This document shows, in pieces, positions 56,467 through 64,000 of a stretch of 64,000 bases of DNA (the stretch's first letter is position 1; every line of letters begins with the position of its first letter). The DNA comes from Actinomadura luteofluorescens (lineage in GTDB: Bacteria; Actinomycetota; Actinomycetes; Streptosporangiales; Streptosporangiaceae): NCBI RefSeq assembly GCF_013409365.1, contig NZ_JACCBA010000001.1:2976001-3040000 (forward strand), written 5' to 3'. The notes beneath the pieces were generated by a model. The model saw nothing but the letters and a program-made list of their open reading frames with translations. It was not told the DNA's origin and searched no databases. A program made the translations under genes and the position numbers.

Positions 56467-57564
56467 GTGGACGAGCGCTGGTATCAGAGGCGGTCGGTGC
56501 TGGGTGGAACGGCGTTCGCAGCGGCGGGCGTCACCGTGGGCGTCGCGGCGGAGACGCTGCTCGGCCCCGGGCCGACCCCCGCCGCCGCCGAGCAGACGGG
56601 ACCCTGGACGTACGTCCCGCCGGGCGGCTCCATCCAGAGGGCCATCGCCGGCGGCGCCACCGCCGTCATGCTGGGGCACGGCGAATACCCCCTGACCGAG
56701 CCGCTCGTCCCCACGCGGGGCTGCACGATCCGCGGCGCCGGGCAGCGGACCCGCCTGCGCGCGGCCCGGTCCATGGACGCGATGATCGCCATCGGGGACG
56801 GCCGGTCGGTCGACGGTGTCTCCATCTCCGACCTGGTGCTCGACTGCGCCGACCGGGCCGGGATCGGCATCGACCTCGACATCACCGGCACCAGCCGGTT
56901 CTACAAGGGCGAGCCCGACGCGGTGTGCCGCCTGGACAACCTCGCCGTCTACATGCCGGCGCTGGACGGCGTCGCCTACCGCGGCAGCGACACCCAGGCC
57001 TGCGTGACGAGCCGCGTCAGGGTCCGCCAGGCGGGCCGGTACGGGTTCCGCGTGGAGGCCCCCGACAGCTGGTGGATCGCCTGCGAGGCGACCACGCGGC
57101 GGCAGACCGGGTCGAGCGCCGGCTTCTACGTCGGCCCGCCCATCCCCGGCTCCGACGGGATCGGCGGCGCCAACAACTTCTTCCAGGCGTGCAAGGCCTG
57201 GTACTGCCGCGACTACGGCTGGCACGTCAAGGGCGAGCGCAACAAGTTCATCGGCTGCGAGTCCCAGGACACCCGCGCCCACGGCTGGTTCATCGAGGCC
57301 GACCGCAACGTCTTCACCGGCTGTGTGGCCGACACCTCGGGCTCCCGCGACCTCGGCGCGGGCGCGAACGAGGCCGACGGCTTCTTCGTCGGCCAGGGCG
57401 ACCAGACGTCCCTGGTGGGATGCCAGGCGTTCGACCGCAAGCCCGCCGGGCAGGCCCCGCAGCAGCGCTACGGCTTCAACGTCCCGGCCGCCATGGCGGA
57501 CCAGGGGCGGGTGGCGGGCCACACCGGATGGGACAACCTCACGGGCCTGCTCAACCGGCGCTGA
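56467..57564 (+). CDS. Tat-exported right-handed beta-helix protein
   Basis: The protein has 365 residues. It begins with a twin-arginine signal (QRRSVLGGTAFAAAGVTVG, cleavage near AAA-EQ). The mature part has parallel beta-helix rungs in the pectate-lyase style: GGSIQRAIAGGATAVMLGHG, GCTIRGAGQRTRL, NNFFQACKAWYCRDYGWHV and NKFIGCESQDTRAHGWFIEADRNVF. Such proteins are often polysaccharide lyases, epimerases or hydrolases. No catalytic residues can be assigned with confidence. It could trim or modify the exported glycan. The GTG at 56467 follows GGGGAGAGTGAGCA. Its stop lies in a duplicated 18-bp sequence. Confidence 0.85.
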   Translation: MDERWYQRRSVLGGTAFAAAGVTVGVAAETLLGPGPTPAAAEQTGPWTYVPPGGSIQRAIAGGATAVMLGHGEYPLTEPLVPTRGCTIRGAGQRTRLRAARSMDAMIAIGDGRSVDGVSISDLVLDCADRAGIGIDLDITGTSRFYKGEPDAVCRLDNLAVYMPALDGVAYRGSDTQACVTSRVRVRQAGRYGFRVEAPDSWWIACEATTRRQTGSSAGFYVGPPIPGSDGIGGANNFFQACKAWYCRDYGWHVKGERNKFIGCESQDTRAHGWFIEADRNVFTGCVADTSGSRDLGAGANEADGFFVGQGDQTSLVGCQAFDRKPAGQAPQQRYGFNVPAAMADQGRVAGHTGWDNLTGLLNRR

Positions 57565-57596
57565 CCGCACCTGCCGGACGGCGCTGACCGCACCTG
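57556..57596 (+). repeat. Duplicated 18-bp sequence at the stop codon
   Basis: CGGCGCTGACCGCACCTG occurs at 57556-57573 and again at 57579-57596, a 23-bp period. The first copy contains the stop of the beta-helix gene. It looks like a recent small tandem duplication. Confidence 0.75.
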
Positions 57597-57678
57597 GCCA
57601 GGCCGCCGGACGGGCCCCGTGGCCGCCGCGCGCGGGACGTCGCCGTCACCCGCCGTTCAAGGGTTCGCCATCAATGGG

Positions 57679-57692
57679 CCAAGGTATCTTGG
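57679..57692 (+). promoter_or_regulatory. Short palindrome upstream of the Wzz-like gene
   Basis: CCAAG-GTAT-CTTGG lies 80 bp before the ATG at 57772 in a less GC-rich stretch. It is a possible operator. The rest of the 207-bp gap shows only the small duplication. Confidence 0.3.
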
Positions 57693-57771
57693 ACCGGACT
57701 CCGACGGGGAGTGGACCGCGCGCGGGGCGCGCACGGCGAGAATCGACGGCTGCGAGAGGAACACCCGGCTA

Positions 57772-59643
57772 ATGGACTCCACGGCGAAGGCCGATTCCAC
57801 GGAGCTGGCGGAATACGCGGCCATGCTCCGGCGGCGGTGGTGGGTGGTCGTCGCCGGAGCGATGCTCGGACTGGCGATCGCCGGCGCCGGCCTGGTGCTG
57901 CTGCCCAAGTCGTACGTGTCCACGGCCATCGTGCAGGTCACCGCCACCGATCCCGAGGTGCCCAAGAGCAACGGCGGCAAGAACGACTTCAGCCTGGAGA
58001 CCGAGGCGCAGCGGCTGCGCTCCACCGAGGTGACGAGCCTCGTGCAGAAGCGGATCGGCGCGTCCGACTCGCCGCTGGCGCTCGGCCGCCGCGTGCAGGT
58101 CACCGTGCCGCCCAACTCGTCCGTCCTCGTCATCGAGTGGGCGGCGGCCAGCTCGGGGAAGGCGCGCGCCGGAGCGCAGGCATTCGCCGAGGCCTACCTC
58201 CAGAACCGCAACCAGAAGGCGGTGCAGCGGCTGCAGAGCCAGGCCGCGGTGCTGGAGAAGCAGATCAACGACGTCCGCACCAAGCTCGCGACCGCCGGGG
58301 CCACCCAGCGACGCGTGCTGAGCGCCCAGATCAACGCCTTCAGCAACAAGCTGACCGACCTGCAGGTGGCCGCCGCGAACGTGGACGGCGGCGAGATCAT
58401 CACCAGCGCGTCGCCACCCGCCGGGCCCTCCAGCCCCGACCCCGTCAAGTTCCTGCCGAGCGGCCTGGCCGGCGGGCTGCTGCTCGGCATCATCCTGGCG
58501 ATCATGTACGACCGGTTCGACCGGCGCGTGCGGGTCGCCGGGGACGTCGAGCGCGTCCTGGACCTGCCCGTCCTGCTGTCCATCCCGCAGCGGCGCGGCA
58601 AGGAGGAGCTCGGCCTGCTGCCCGCGCGCAGCCGCAGCGGGCAGAACTTCCACGAGCTCGCGCACGAGCTGACCGCGACCCTCGGCCACGGCAACCACGT
58701 CATCCTCGTCACCGGCGCCGCGCCCGGCCCCGGCTCCAGCATCGTGTCGGTGAACCTCGCCGCCGCGCTCGCCCGCACCGGGTCCAACGTCCTCCTGGTG
58801 TGCGCCAACCTCCAGTCGCCGCTGGCGGCCGACCTGCTCGGGCTGCACCGCGGGGCCGGGCTGTCGGAGCTCCTGCTCGCCCGGGTCGAGCTGCGCGACG
58901 TGGTGCGCCGCAACCACGCGCTGCCGTCCCTGGCCACCATCACCCCCGGCGCCGACGTCGACCTCGCGGCCGAGATGCTGCAGCGCGAGCAGATGGCCCG
59001 CCTCATCGGCTCGCTGCGCGAGAAGGCCCGCTTCACGGTCGTCGAGGCCCCCTCGACCGAGCTCGGCGCCGACGCCCAGGCCCTCGCCGACCTGTCCGAC
59101 GCCGCCCTGATCGTCGTGGAGACCCCGCGCACCAAGTACGCGCAGATCCGCGACGGCGTCCGCCGCATCCACCGGATGGGCGCGGCCGTGCTCGGCGCGG
59201 TCGTCCTGCCGAAGCAGGACGAGATCGCCGTGACGACGCCCGCGCCGTCGCTGCCCCGCGAGCCCCGCGACATGCCTCCGCGGCGGCGGGACGGCTCGGC
59301 GGGCTCGGGAGCCCAGCTGCCGGCCCCCATGCCGGCGCCGTCCGCGCCCAAGGAGCCGCGCCGCGCCGCGGCGCACGCCGCGCGGGAACCGGGCCCCCGG
59401 CGCGACCCGCTCACGGGCGAGGCCGACCAGCCGCGCCCCCGCAAGCACGCGCGGCCCGCCGCCCCGGACGCCGGCCCCCTCGACGACCAGGACAAGCCGA
59501 ACGACAAGACCATCACGCTCAGCAAGGTGAACCTGGACGCGTTCGTGCCGCCCGACGACGCCGTCTCCCCCGCGGCCGACACCCTGACCGACAAGGCGGC
59601 GCAGAAGGTCAACCGCCCCCGGCCTCCCGAGGGCGGGGCGTAA
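57772..59643 (+). CDS. Wzz/Wzc-like chain-length protein with degenerate BY-kinase domain
   Basis: The protein has 623 residues. The Wzz part has helix 1 (about 22-43), an extracytoplasmic coiled coil (about 45-230) and helix 2 (about 235-255, SGLAGGLLLGIILAIMYDR). A tyrosine-kinase-like domain follows (about 280-490). Its Walker A reads GAAPGPGSS (315-323), so the P-loop lysine is missing, and Walker A' reads VCANLQSP in place of the usual DxDxR. There is no C-terminal tyrosine cluster; the tail is Pro/Arg-rich. It probably controls chain length or export as a scaffold without kinase activity. The ATG at 57772 is preceded by AGAGGAA at longer spacing. Confidence 0.87.
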   Translation: MDSTAKADSTELAEYAAMLRRRWWVVVAGAMLGLAIAGAGLVLLPKSYVSTAIVQVTATDPEVPKSNGGKNDFSLETEAQRLRSTEVTSLVQKRIGASDSPLALGRRVQVTVPPNSSVLVIEWAAASSGKARAGAQAFAEAYLQNRNQKAVQRLQSQAAVLEKQINDVRTKLATAGATQRRVLSAQINAFSNKLTDLQVAAANVDGGEIITSASPPAGPSSPDPVKFLPSGLAGGLLLGIILAIMYDRFDRRVRVAGDVERVLDLPVLLSIPQRRGKEELGLLPARSRSGQNFHELAHELTATLGHGNHVILVTGAAPGPGSSIVSVNLAAALARTGSNVLLVCANLQSPLAADLLGLHRGAGLSELLLARVELRDVVRRNHALPSLATITPGADVDLAAEMLQREQMARLIGSLREKARFTVVEAPSTELGADAQALADLSDAALIVVETPRTKYAQIRDGVRRIHRMGAAVLGAVVLPKQDEIAVTTPAPSLPREPRDMPPRRRDGSAGSGAQLPAPMPAPSAPKEPRRAAAHAAREPGPRRDPLTGEADQPRPRKHARPAAPDAGPLDDQDKPNDKTITLSKVNLDAFVPPDDAVSPAADTLTDKAAQKVNRPRPPEGGA

Positions 59644-59695
59644 GGGAAGCGCGACCGGTACCGCTCGGCCGGTTCCGGAGAGAACGGACCCAGCC

Positions 59696-59721
59696 GCCGC
59701 GGGGCCAGCGGGCCCCGCGGC
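59696..59721. terminator. Perfect 11-bp stem, bidirectional terminator
   Basis: GCCGCGGGGCC-AGCG-GGCCCCGCGGC lies between the convergent Wzz-like gene and cysN. Confidence 0.8.
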
Positions 59722-59727
59722 GTCCGG

Positions 59728-61053
59728 TCAGCGCGCGCCGGTGATCATTCCGGCGGCGACGGTGTTGTTGGTGGCCTCGTCGATCAGGATGAAGCCGCCG
59801 GTGAGGCGGTTGCGGCCGTAGTCGTCGACGAACAGCGGCTGCGTCACCCGCAGCGAGATGCGGCCGATCTCGTTCAGGCCGAGGGAGTCGGCCTGGTCGT
59901 CGCGGTGCAGGGTGTTGACGTCCAGCCGGTAGTGCAGCTGCTTCACCATCGCCTTCGCGGTGCGGGTCGTGTGCTTGATGACCAGCTTCGTGCGCGGGGC
60001 GAGGGTGCGGTCCGGGGTCATCCAGCAGACCATCGCGTCGATGTCCTGCGCGACCTCGGGCCGGTTGTTCGGACGGGCGATCATGTCGCCGCGGGAGATG
60101 TCGATGTCGTCGGCGAGGCGCAGGGTCACCGACATCGGCGCGAACGCCTCCCCGACCGGCCCGCCCGGCCCGTCGATGTGGGTGATCGTCGTGGTCAGCC
60201 CGGACGGCAGGTGCACCACCTCGTCGCCCGGCTTCAGCACGCCGCCCGCCACCTGGCCCGCGTAGCCGCGGTAGTCGTGCAGGTCGGGATCCGTGGACGC
60301 GTGCGGCCGGACCACGTACTGCACCGGGAACCGCACGTCGATCAGGTTGCGGTCGGAGGCGATGTGCACGTGCTCCAGATGGTGCAGCAGCGACGAGCCC
60401 TCGTACCACGGCATGTTCACGCTGCGCTCGACGACGTTGTCGCCGTGCAGCGCCGAGATCGGGATGAACGTCAGGTCCGTGACCTCCAGCTTGGAGGCGA
60501 AGGACGTGAACTCGTCGACGATCCGCTCGTACACGCCGCGGTCGTAGTCGACCAGGTCCATCTTGTTGATCGCCACGACCAGGTGCGGGACCTGGAGGAG
60601 CGTGGTGAGGAACGCGTGCCGGCGCGACTGCTCCAGGATGCCCTTCCGGGCGTCCACGAGGATGATCGCCAGGTCGGCGGTGGAGGCGCCGGTCACCATG
60701 TTCCGGGTGTACTGGATGTGCCCCGGGGTGTCGGCGATGATGAACTTGCGGCGCGGCGTCGCGAAGTACCGGTACGCCACGTCGATGGTGATGCCCTGCT
60801 CCCGCTCGGCCCGCAGGCCGTCGGTCAGCAGCGCCAGGTTCGTGTACTCCTCGCCGCGGTCGGCGCTGGTCTTCTCGACCGACTCCAGCTGGTCCTCGAA
60901 GATCGACTTGGAGTCGAACAGCAGCCGGCCGATCAGCGTGGACTTGCCGTCGTCGACGCTGCCGGCGGTGGCGAACCGCAGGAGGTCCATCGCCTTGGCC
61001 GGCCGGTCCCCGGCCGGACGGCCCCCGGCGAGCCCGTCGTTCGCGCTGGCCAT
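59728..61053 (-). CDS. cysN: Sulfate adenylyltransferase subunit 1 (GTPase)
   Basis: This 441-residue translation-factor-type GTPase has G1 GSVDDGKSTLIGRLL, G3 DTPGHIQYTRNMVTGAS and G4 NKMDL. DKKYCSTKRR-like switch regions are replaced by EYTNLALLTDGLRAEREQGITIDVAYRYF, the CysN form. Domains 2 and 3 (beta barrels) follow. CysN couples GTP hydrolysis to formation of APS by CysD. There is no C-terminal APS-kinase extension, so APS phosphorylation must come from the enzyme at 42746. The ATG at 61053 overlaps the cysD stop by one base (TGATG), giving tight coupling. The usual order cysD-cysN is kept. Confidence 0.95.
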   Translation of the reverse strand: MASANDGLAGGRPAGDRPAKAMDLLRFATAGSVDDGKSTLIGRLLFDSKSIFEDQLESVEKTSADRGEEYTNLALLTDGLRAEREQGITIDVAYRYFATPRRKFIIADTPGHIQYTRNMVTGASTADLAIILVDARKGILEQSRRHAFLTTLLQVPHLVVAINKMDLVDYDRGVYERIVDEFTSFASKLEVTDLTFIPISALHGDNVVERSVNMPWYEGSSLLHHLEHVHIASDRNLIDVRFPVQYVVRPHASTDPDLHDYRGYAGQVAGGVLKPGDEVVHLPSGLTTTITHIDGPGGPVGEAFAPMSVTLRLADDIDISRGDMIARPNNRPEVAQDIDAMVCWMTPDRTLAPRTKLVIKHTTRTAKAMVKQLHYRLDVNTLHRDDQADSLGLNEIGRISLRVTQPLFVDDYGRNRLTGGFILIDEATNNTVAAGMITGAR

Positions 61054-61970
61054 CAGAAGTAGCCCTCCTTCTTGCGGTCCTCCATCGCGGCCTCGCTGGT
61101 GCGGTCGTCGGCGCGGGTCTGGCCGCGCTCGGTGATCCGCGTCGCCGCGATCTCCTCGATCACCTCGTCGAGCGTCACCGCGTTCGACTTCACCGCGCCC
61201 GTGCAGGACGCGTCGCCGACCGTCCGGTACCGGACGGTCGCCGCGAACTCGGGCTCGTCGTCGCCGCGGTTCGCGAAGCCCGTCTCGGCGTCCAGGAGCA
61301 GCCCGTCGCGCTCGAACACCTGCCGGCTGTGCGCGAAGTAGATCGGCGGGAGTTCGAGCTCCTCGCGCCGCACGTAGTCCCAGATGTCGAGCTCGGTCCA
61401 GTTCGACAGCGGGAACACCCGGACGTGCTCACCCTGCACGATCTTGGTGTTGAACAGGTTCCACAGCTCCGGGCGCTGGTTCTTGGGGTCCCACTGCCCG
61501 AACTCGTCCCGGAAGGAGACCACCCGCTCCTTCGCGCGGGCCTTCTCCTCGTCCCGGCGCGCGCCGCCGAACGCCGCGTCGAACTGGTGCTCCTCGATGG
61601 CGTCCAGAAGCGGGGTGATCTGGAGCCGGTTCCGGGACGCGCGGCGGCCCTTCTGCTCCACCACCCGGCCGCTGTCGATCGCGTCCTGCACCGACGAAAC
61701 GATCAGCCGGACGCCGAGCTCGCCGACCCGGCGGTCCCGGAACTCGATCACCTCCGGGAAGTTGTGGCCGGTGTCGACGTGCATGACCGGGAAGGGGATC
61801 GGGGCGGGCCAGAACGCCTTCTGCGCCAGGCGCAGCATGACGATGCTGTCCTTGCCGCCGGAGAACAGCAGCACCGGCCGCTCGAACTCGGCCGCCACCT
61901 CCCGGAAGATATGGATCGACTCGGCTTCGAGGACGTCTAGCTGGGACAGCAGATAATCGCAACGCTGCAT
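61053..61970 (-). CDS. cysD: Sulfate adenylyltransferase subunit 2
   Basis: This 305-residue PP-loop enzyme has SGGKDSIVMLRLAQKAF, then HVDTGHNFPEVIEFRD, AFGGARRDEEKARAKERV and FPLSNWTELDIWDYV, all typical of CysD. It adenylylates sulfate to APS, driven by CysN. The C-terminal tail (TSEAAMEDRKKEGYF) is the conserved CysD end. The ATG at 61970 is where conservation starts, although its ribosome-binding site (AGAGCCCC) is poor; the frame is open 64 codons upstream. It forms an operon with cysN and lies 125 bp after cysQ. No PAPS reductase or sulfite reductase gene is present in the window. Confidence 0.95.
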   Translation of the reverse strand: MQRCDYLLSQLDVLEAESIHIFREVAAEFERPVLLFSGGKDSIVMLRLAQKAFWPAPIPFPVMHVDTGHNFPEVIEFRDRRVGELGVRLIVSSVQDAIDSGRVVEQKGRRASRNRLQITPLLDAIEEHQFDAAFGGARRDEEKARAKERVVSFRDEFGQWDPKNQRPELWNLFNTKIVQGEHVRVFPLSNWTELDIWDYVRREELELPPIYFAHSRQVFERDGLLLDAETGFANRGDDEPEFAATVRYRTVGDASCTGAVKSNAVTLDEVIEEIAATRITERGQTRADDRTSEAAMEDRKKEGYF

Positions 61971-62095
61971 GGTCTGGGGCTCTTTCCACGCTGTTCTGGC
62001 AGATGCAACCGGTGGCACGGAGACGGGCACATGCCTTCCCACCGGGTCGAAACGCCGGCCCGCGCCGGTGCGGTCCCGCCCTGGGGGCGGACCGG

Positions 62096-63034
62096 TCACG
62101 GCAGCGCGCCGCTTACTTCCCGGATGCCGGTCAGCAGCGTTGACGCCGACATGGGATGGCACACCAGGATATCCGGGAGCCGGGGGTCCTCACGGTTGTA
62201 GCGCAGCGGCGCCCCGTCGACCCGGGACGCGTGCGCCCCGGCGCCGAGCGCGACGGCCGCCGGGGCCGCCGAGTCCCACTCGAACTGGCCGCCCGCGTGC
62301 ACGTAGGCGTCCACCTCGCCGAGCAGCACCGCGGAGATCTTCGCGCCCGCGGATCCGATCGGCACCAGCTCCACCTCCGGCTCGATCGCCTCCGCCAGCC
62401 GCCGGACGAACTCCGGCGGCCGCGTGCGGCTCACGGCGATGCGCAGCTTCTCCGCGTCCGGCGCCGGAACGTGCAGCGGCACCTCGCGGGGCGGCGGCGT
62501 CCCGGCGGGCCCGGCCGTGACGGGGTCGGGGTCGGCGAGGTCGGTGCGGACGAGCGAGGCGCCGCCCACCGCGTCCGTGCGGAGCGTCAGGCCCTGCGCC
62601 GGCAGCGCGACGGCGCCGGCCGCCAGGCGGCCGTCGCCGTACGCGTCCCGCTCCCACAGCGCCACGTGCACGGCCCAGTCGCGGCGGCCCTCCTCGGAGA
62701 ACTCGCGGGTGCCGTCCAGGGGGTCGACGATCCACACGCGGGAGGCCGTGAGCCGCTCCGCGTCGGCGGTGTTGCGGGTGGGGGCGCGGTCGTCGCCCCG
62801 GGACCGCTTCCCGGCGACCGAGGACCGCCCCTCCTCGGACAGGACGGCGTCACCGGGACAGCGCTCCGCCAGCGCCGCCATCAGGTACTCGTGCGCTCGC
62901 AGGTCGCCGGTGTCCTTCAGGGCCCTCGCGTCGGCGAAGCCCATCTCGTCCCGCACGCCCAGCAGCAGCCGGCCCGCCGTCCCGGCGAGCTCGGCCGCGA
63001 GCGAATGATCGTCCGCCGCCCCTGCCTCGGTCAT
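62096..63034 (-). CDS. cysQ: 3'(2'),5'-bisphosphate nucleotidase (PAP phosphatase)
   Basis: This 312-residue inositol-monophosphatase-fold protein has its metal sites in DAVLSEEG, in VDPLDGTREFSEEGRRDWAVHVAL and in GGQFEWDSAAPAAVAL. These are the CysQ/FIG signatures. It hydrolyses PAP, the by-product of sulfotransferases and PAPS reductases, and so relieves inhibition. A role with the sulfotransferase at 52444 is inferred. An insertion in the second quarter (SSVAGKRSRGDDRAPTRNTA) makes it a little longer than usual. The ATG at 63034 is the best start, with a weak ribosome-binding site. It is probably co-transcribed with cysDN. Confidence 0.9.
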   Translation of the reverse strand: MTEAGAADDHSLAAELAGTAGRLLLGVRDEMGFADARALKDTGDLRAHEYLMAALAERCPGDAVLSEEGRSSVAGKRSRGDDRAPTRNTADAERLTASRVWIVDPLDGTREFSEEGRRDWAVHVALWERDAYGDGRLAAGAVALPAQGLTLRTDAVGGASLVRTDLADPDPVTAGPAGTPPPREVPLHVPAPDAEKLRIAVSRTRPPEFVRRLAEAIEPEVELVPIGSAGAKISAVLLGEVDAYVHAGGQFEWDSAAPAAVALGAGAHASRVDGAPLRYNREDPRLPDILVCHPMSASTLLTGIREVSGALP

Positions 63035-63223
63035 CTGAGATCACATTCCCGACTCGACTGGTCTGCTCGGTCTACTTTCTCATGCCCGCCGCATCCGCCT
63101 CGGGACGAGGTCCCGCCCAGCGGCCCGCACGCCAGTGTTCCGGCCGCGCCGCGGCGCGGGCAGCGCCCTGTCGTGTTCTCGCCGGGGCTCGGCCGCCGCG
63201 CACCGCACGCCGCGGCGGCCCGC

Positions 63224-64000
63224 TCAGTACGCGCCGGAGCCGCGGAAGACGGCCGACCAGGTCTTCCACATGATCTGCAGGTCCAGGACGAGGGTCCAGT
63301 TGTCGACGTACCGCAGGTCGAGCCGGACCGACTCCTCCCACGACAGGTCCGAGCGGCCGCTCACCTGCCAGAGCCCGGTCAGGCCCGGCTTGACCACCAG
63401 GCGGCGGTAGACGTCGCCGCCGTACTGGGCGACCTCGTCGGGCAGCGGCGGGCGCGGGCCCACGAGCGACATCTCGCCGCGCAGCACGTTGAACAGCTGC
63501 GGCAGCTCGTCCAGCGAGTACCGGCGCAGCCGGCGGCCCACCCGCGTCACCCGCGGGTCCTGCCGGATCTTGAACAGCACCCCGTCGTTGTCGTTGGCGG
63601 CCAGCAGCTCCATCCGGCGCGCCTCGGCGTCGGCGACCATCGTGCGGAACTTCAGCACCGTGAACTCCCGGCCCCCGCGCCCGACGCGCGTCTGCCGGAA
63701 CAGCACCGGGCCGTCCCCGGACATCTTGATCAGGACGGCGATCAGCAGCAGCAGCGGGCTCAGCGCCACGATCCCGCCGAGCGCCACGACCCGGTCGACC
63801 AGGCCCTTGAGGACCTTGCGGCCGCCGTCCAGCTCCGGGTGCTCCACGTGCAGCAGCGGCAGGCCCGACACCGGGCGGATCGAGATCCGCGGGCCGGTCA
63901 CGTCCATCAGCGCGGGCGCCACGACCAGCTCGACGTCGTTGCGCTCGATCTGCCACGCCAGCCGTCGCAGCGCCACCCCGTCCATCTCCGGGCACGCCAG
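63224..64000 (-). CDS. Polyprenyl-phosphate sugar-1-phosphate transferase (C-terminal part, 5' end outside window)
   Basis: Only the C-terminal 258 codons are inside the window; the frame continues past the edge (CPEMDGVALRRLAW), so the ATG at 63985 is internal. The catalytic bacterial-transferase domain is complete: one helix (ALGGIVALSPLLLLIAVLI), GPVLFRQTRVGRGGREFTVLKFRTM, YSLDELPQLFNVLRGEMSLVGPRPPLP and KPGLTGLWQVSGRSDLSWEE. It starts glycan synthesis by moving a sugar phosphate to undecaprenyl phosphate. The missing N-terminus should hold membrane helices and a CoA-binding-like domain. It ends 189 bp downstream of the cysQ start region, on the same strand. Confidence 0.93.
   Translation of the reverse strand: MACPEMDGVALRRLAWQIERNDVELVVAPALMDVTGPRISIRPVSGLPLLHVEHPELDGGRKVLKGLVDRVVALGGIVALSPLLLLIAVLIKMSGDGPVLFRQTRVGRGGREFTVLKFRTMVADAEARRMELLAANDNDGVLFKIRQDPRVTRVGRRLRRYSLDELPQLFNVLRGEMSLVGPRPPLPDEVAQYGGDVYRRLVVKPGLTGLWQVSGRSDLSWEESVRLDLRYVDNWTLVLDLQIMWKTWSAVFRGSGAY

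Overview
The window is 64 kb of very GC-rich DNA with frequent GTG and TTG starts, dense operons with ATGA/GTGA overlaps, and a MoxR/VWA pair, MmpL-type transporter, DUF2510 protein and NDH-2. This is an actinobacterial chromosome. The gene set fits Streptosporangiales (Thermomonosporaceae, Actinomadura-like), but no single marker fixes the genus, so that placement is inference. No phage, insertion sequence or CRISPR array is visible.

Left part (1-18 kb): the 3' part of an M1 metallopeptidase, threonine ammonia-lyase, a FIST-ROK gene pair, a MoxR-like ATPase with a VWA partner, a small membrane protein enclosed by an 82-bp inverted repeat, a secreted esterase, cystathionine gamma-synthase, an MMPL transporter, cystathionine beta-synthase, a membrane-anchored SGNH hydrolase and a thiolase. 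Middle part (18-41.5 kb): mostly housekeeping genes on the minus strand: Bax-inhibitor-1 protein, an odd tRNA, NDH-2, family-5 uracil-DNA glycosylase, the ppx-DUF501-ftsB-eno block, and a PBP-mazG-SurA-like lipoprotein-mfd block. Between these blocks lie a SsuABC-type (sulfonate-like) ABC operon and an orphan histidine kinase.

Right part (41.7-64 kb, open at the right edge): an exopolysaccharide locus interleaved with sulfate-activation genes. It encodes a C-terminal fragment of a priming sugar-phosphate transferase, a PssD/PssE pair with PssE fused to a GT2 domain, a Wzx-type flippase, a Wzy-type polymerase, a Wzz/Wzc-like protein whose kinase motifs are lost, a Tat-exported beta-helix protein and a secreted fibrinogen-domain protein. 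Alongside are a PAPS-dependent sulfotransferase translationally coupled to the flippase, CysD-CysN ATP sulfurylase, an APS kinase fused to a degenerate sulfurylase domain, a CysQ PAP phosphatase and a TauE/SafE permease. Read together, the locus can prime, polymerise and export a glycan, make PAPS, transfer sulfate and remove PAP. I infer a sulfated exopolysaccharide system, which is the main finding.

Sulfur metabolism recurs through the window (transsulfuration enzymes, sulfonate-type uptake, sulfate activation). A structured repeat of about 150-200 bp occurs three times (about 880, 24,020 and 49,500), each time between convergent genes. Very strong hairpins separate most convergent gene pairs. 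Gene calls rest on motifs and ribosome-binding sites read by eye; no similarity search was run.
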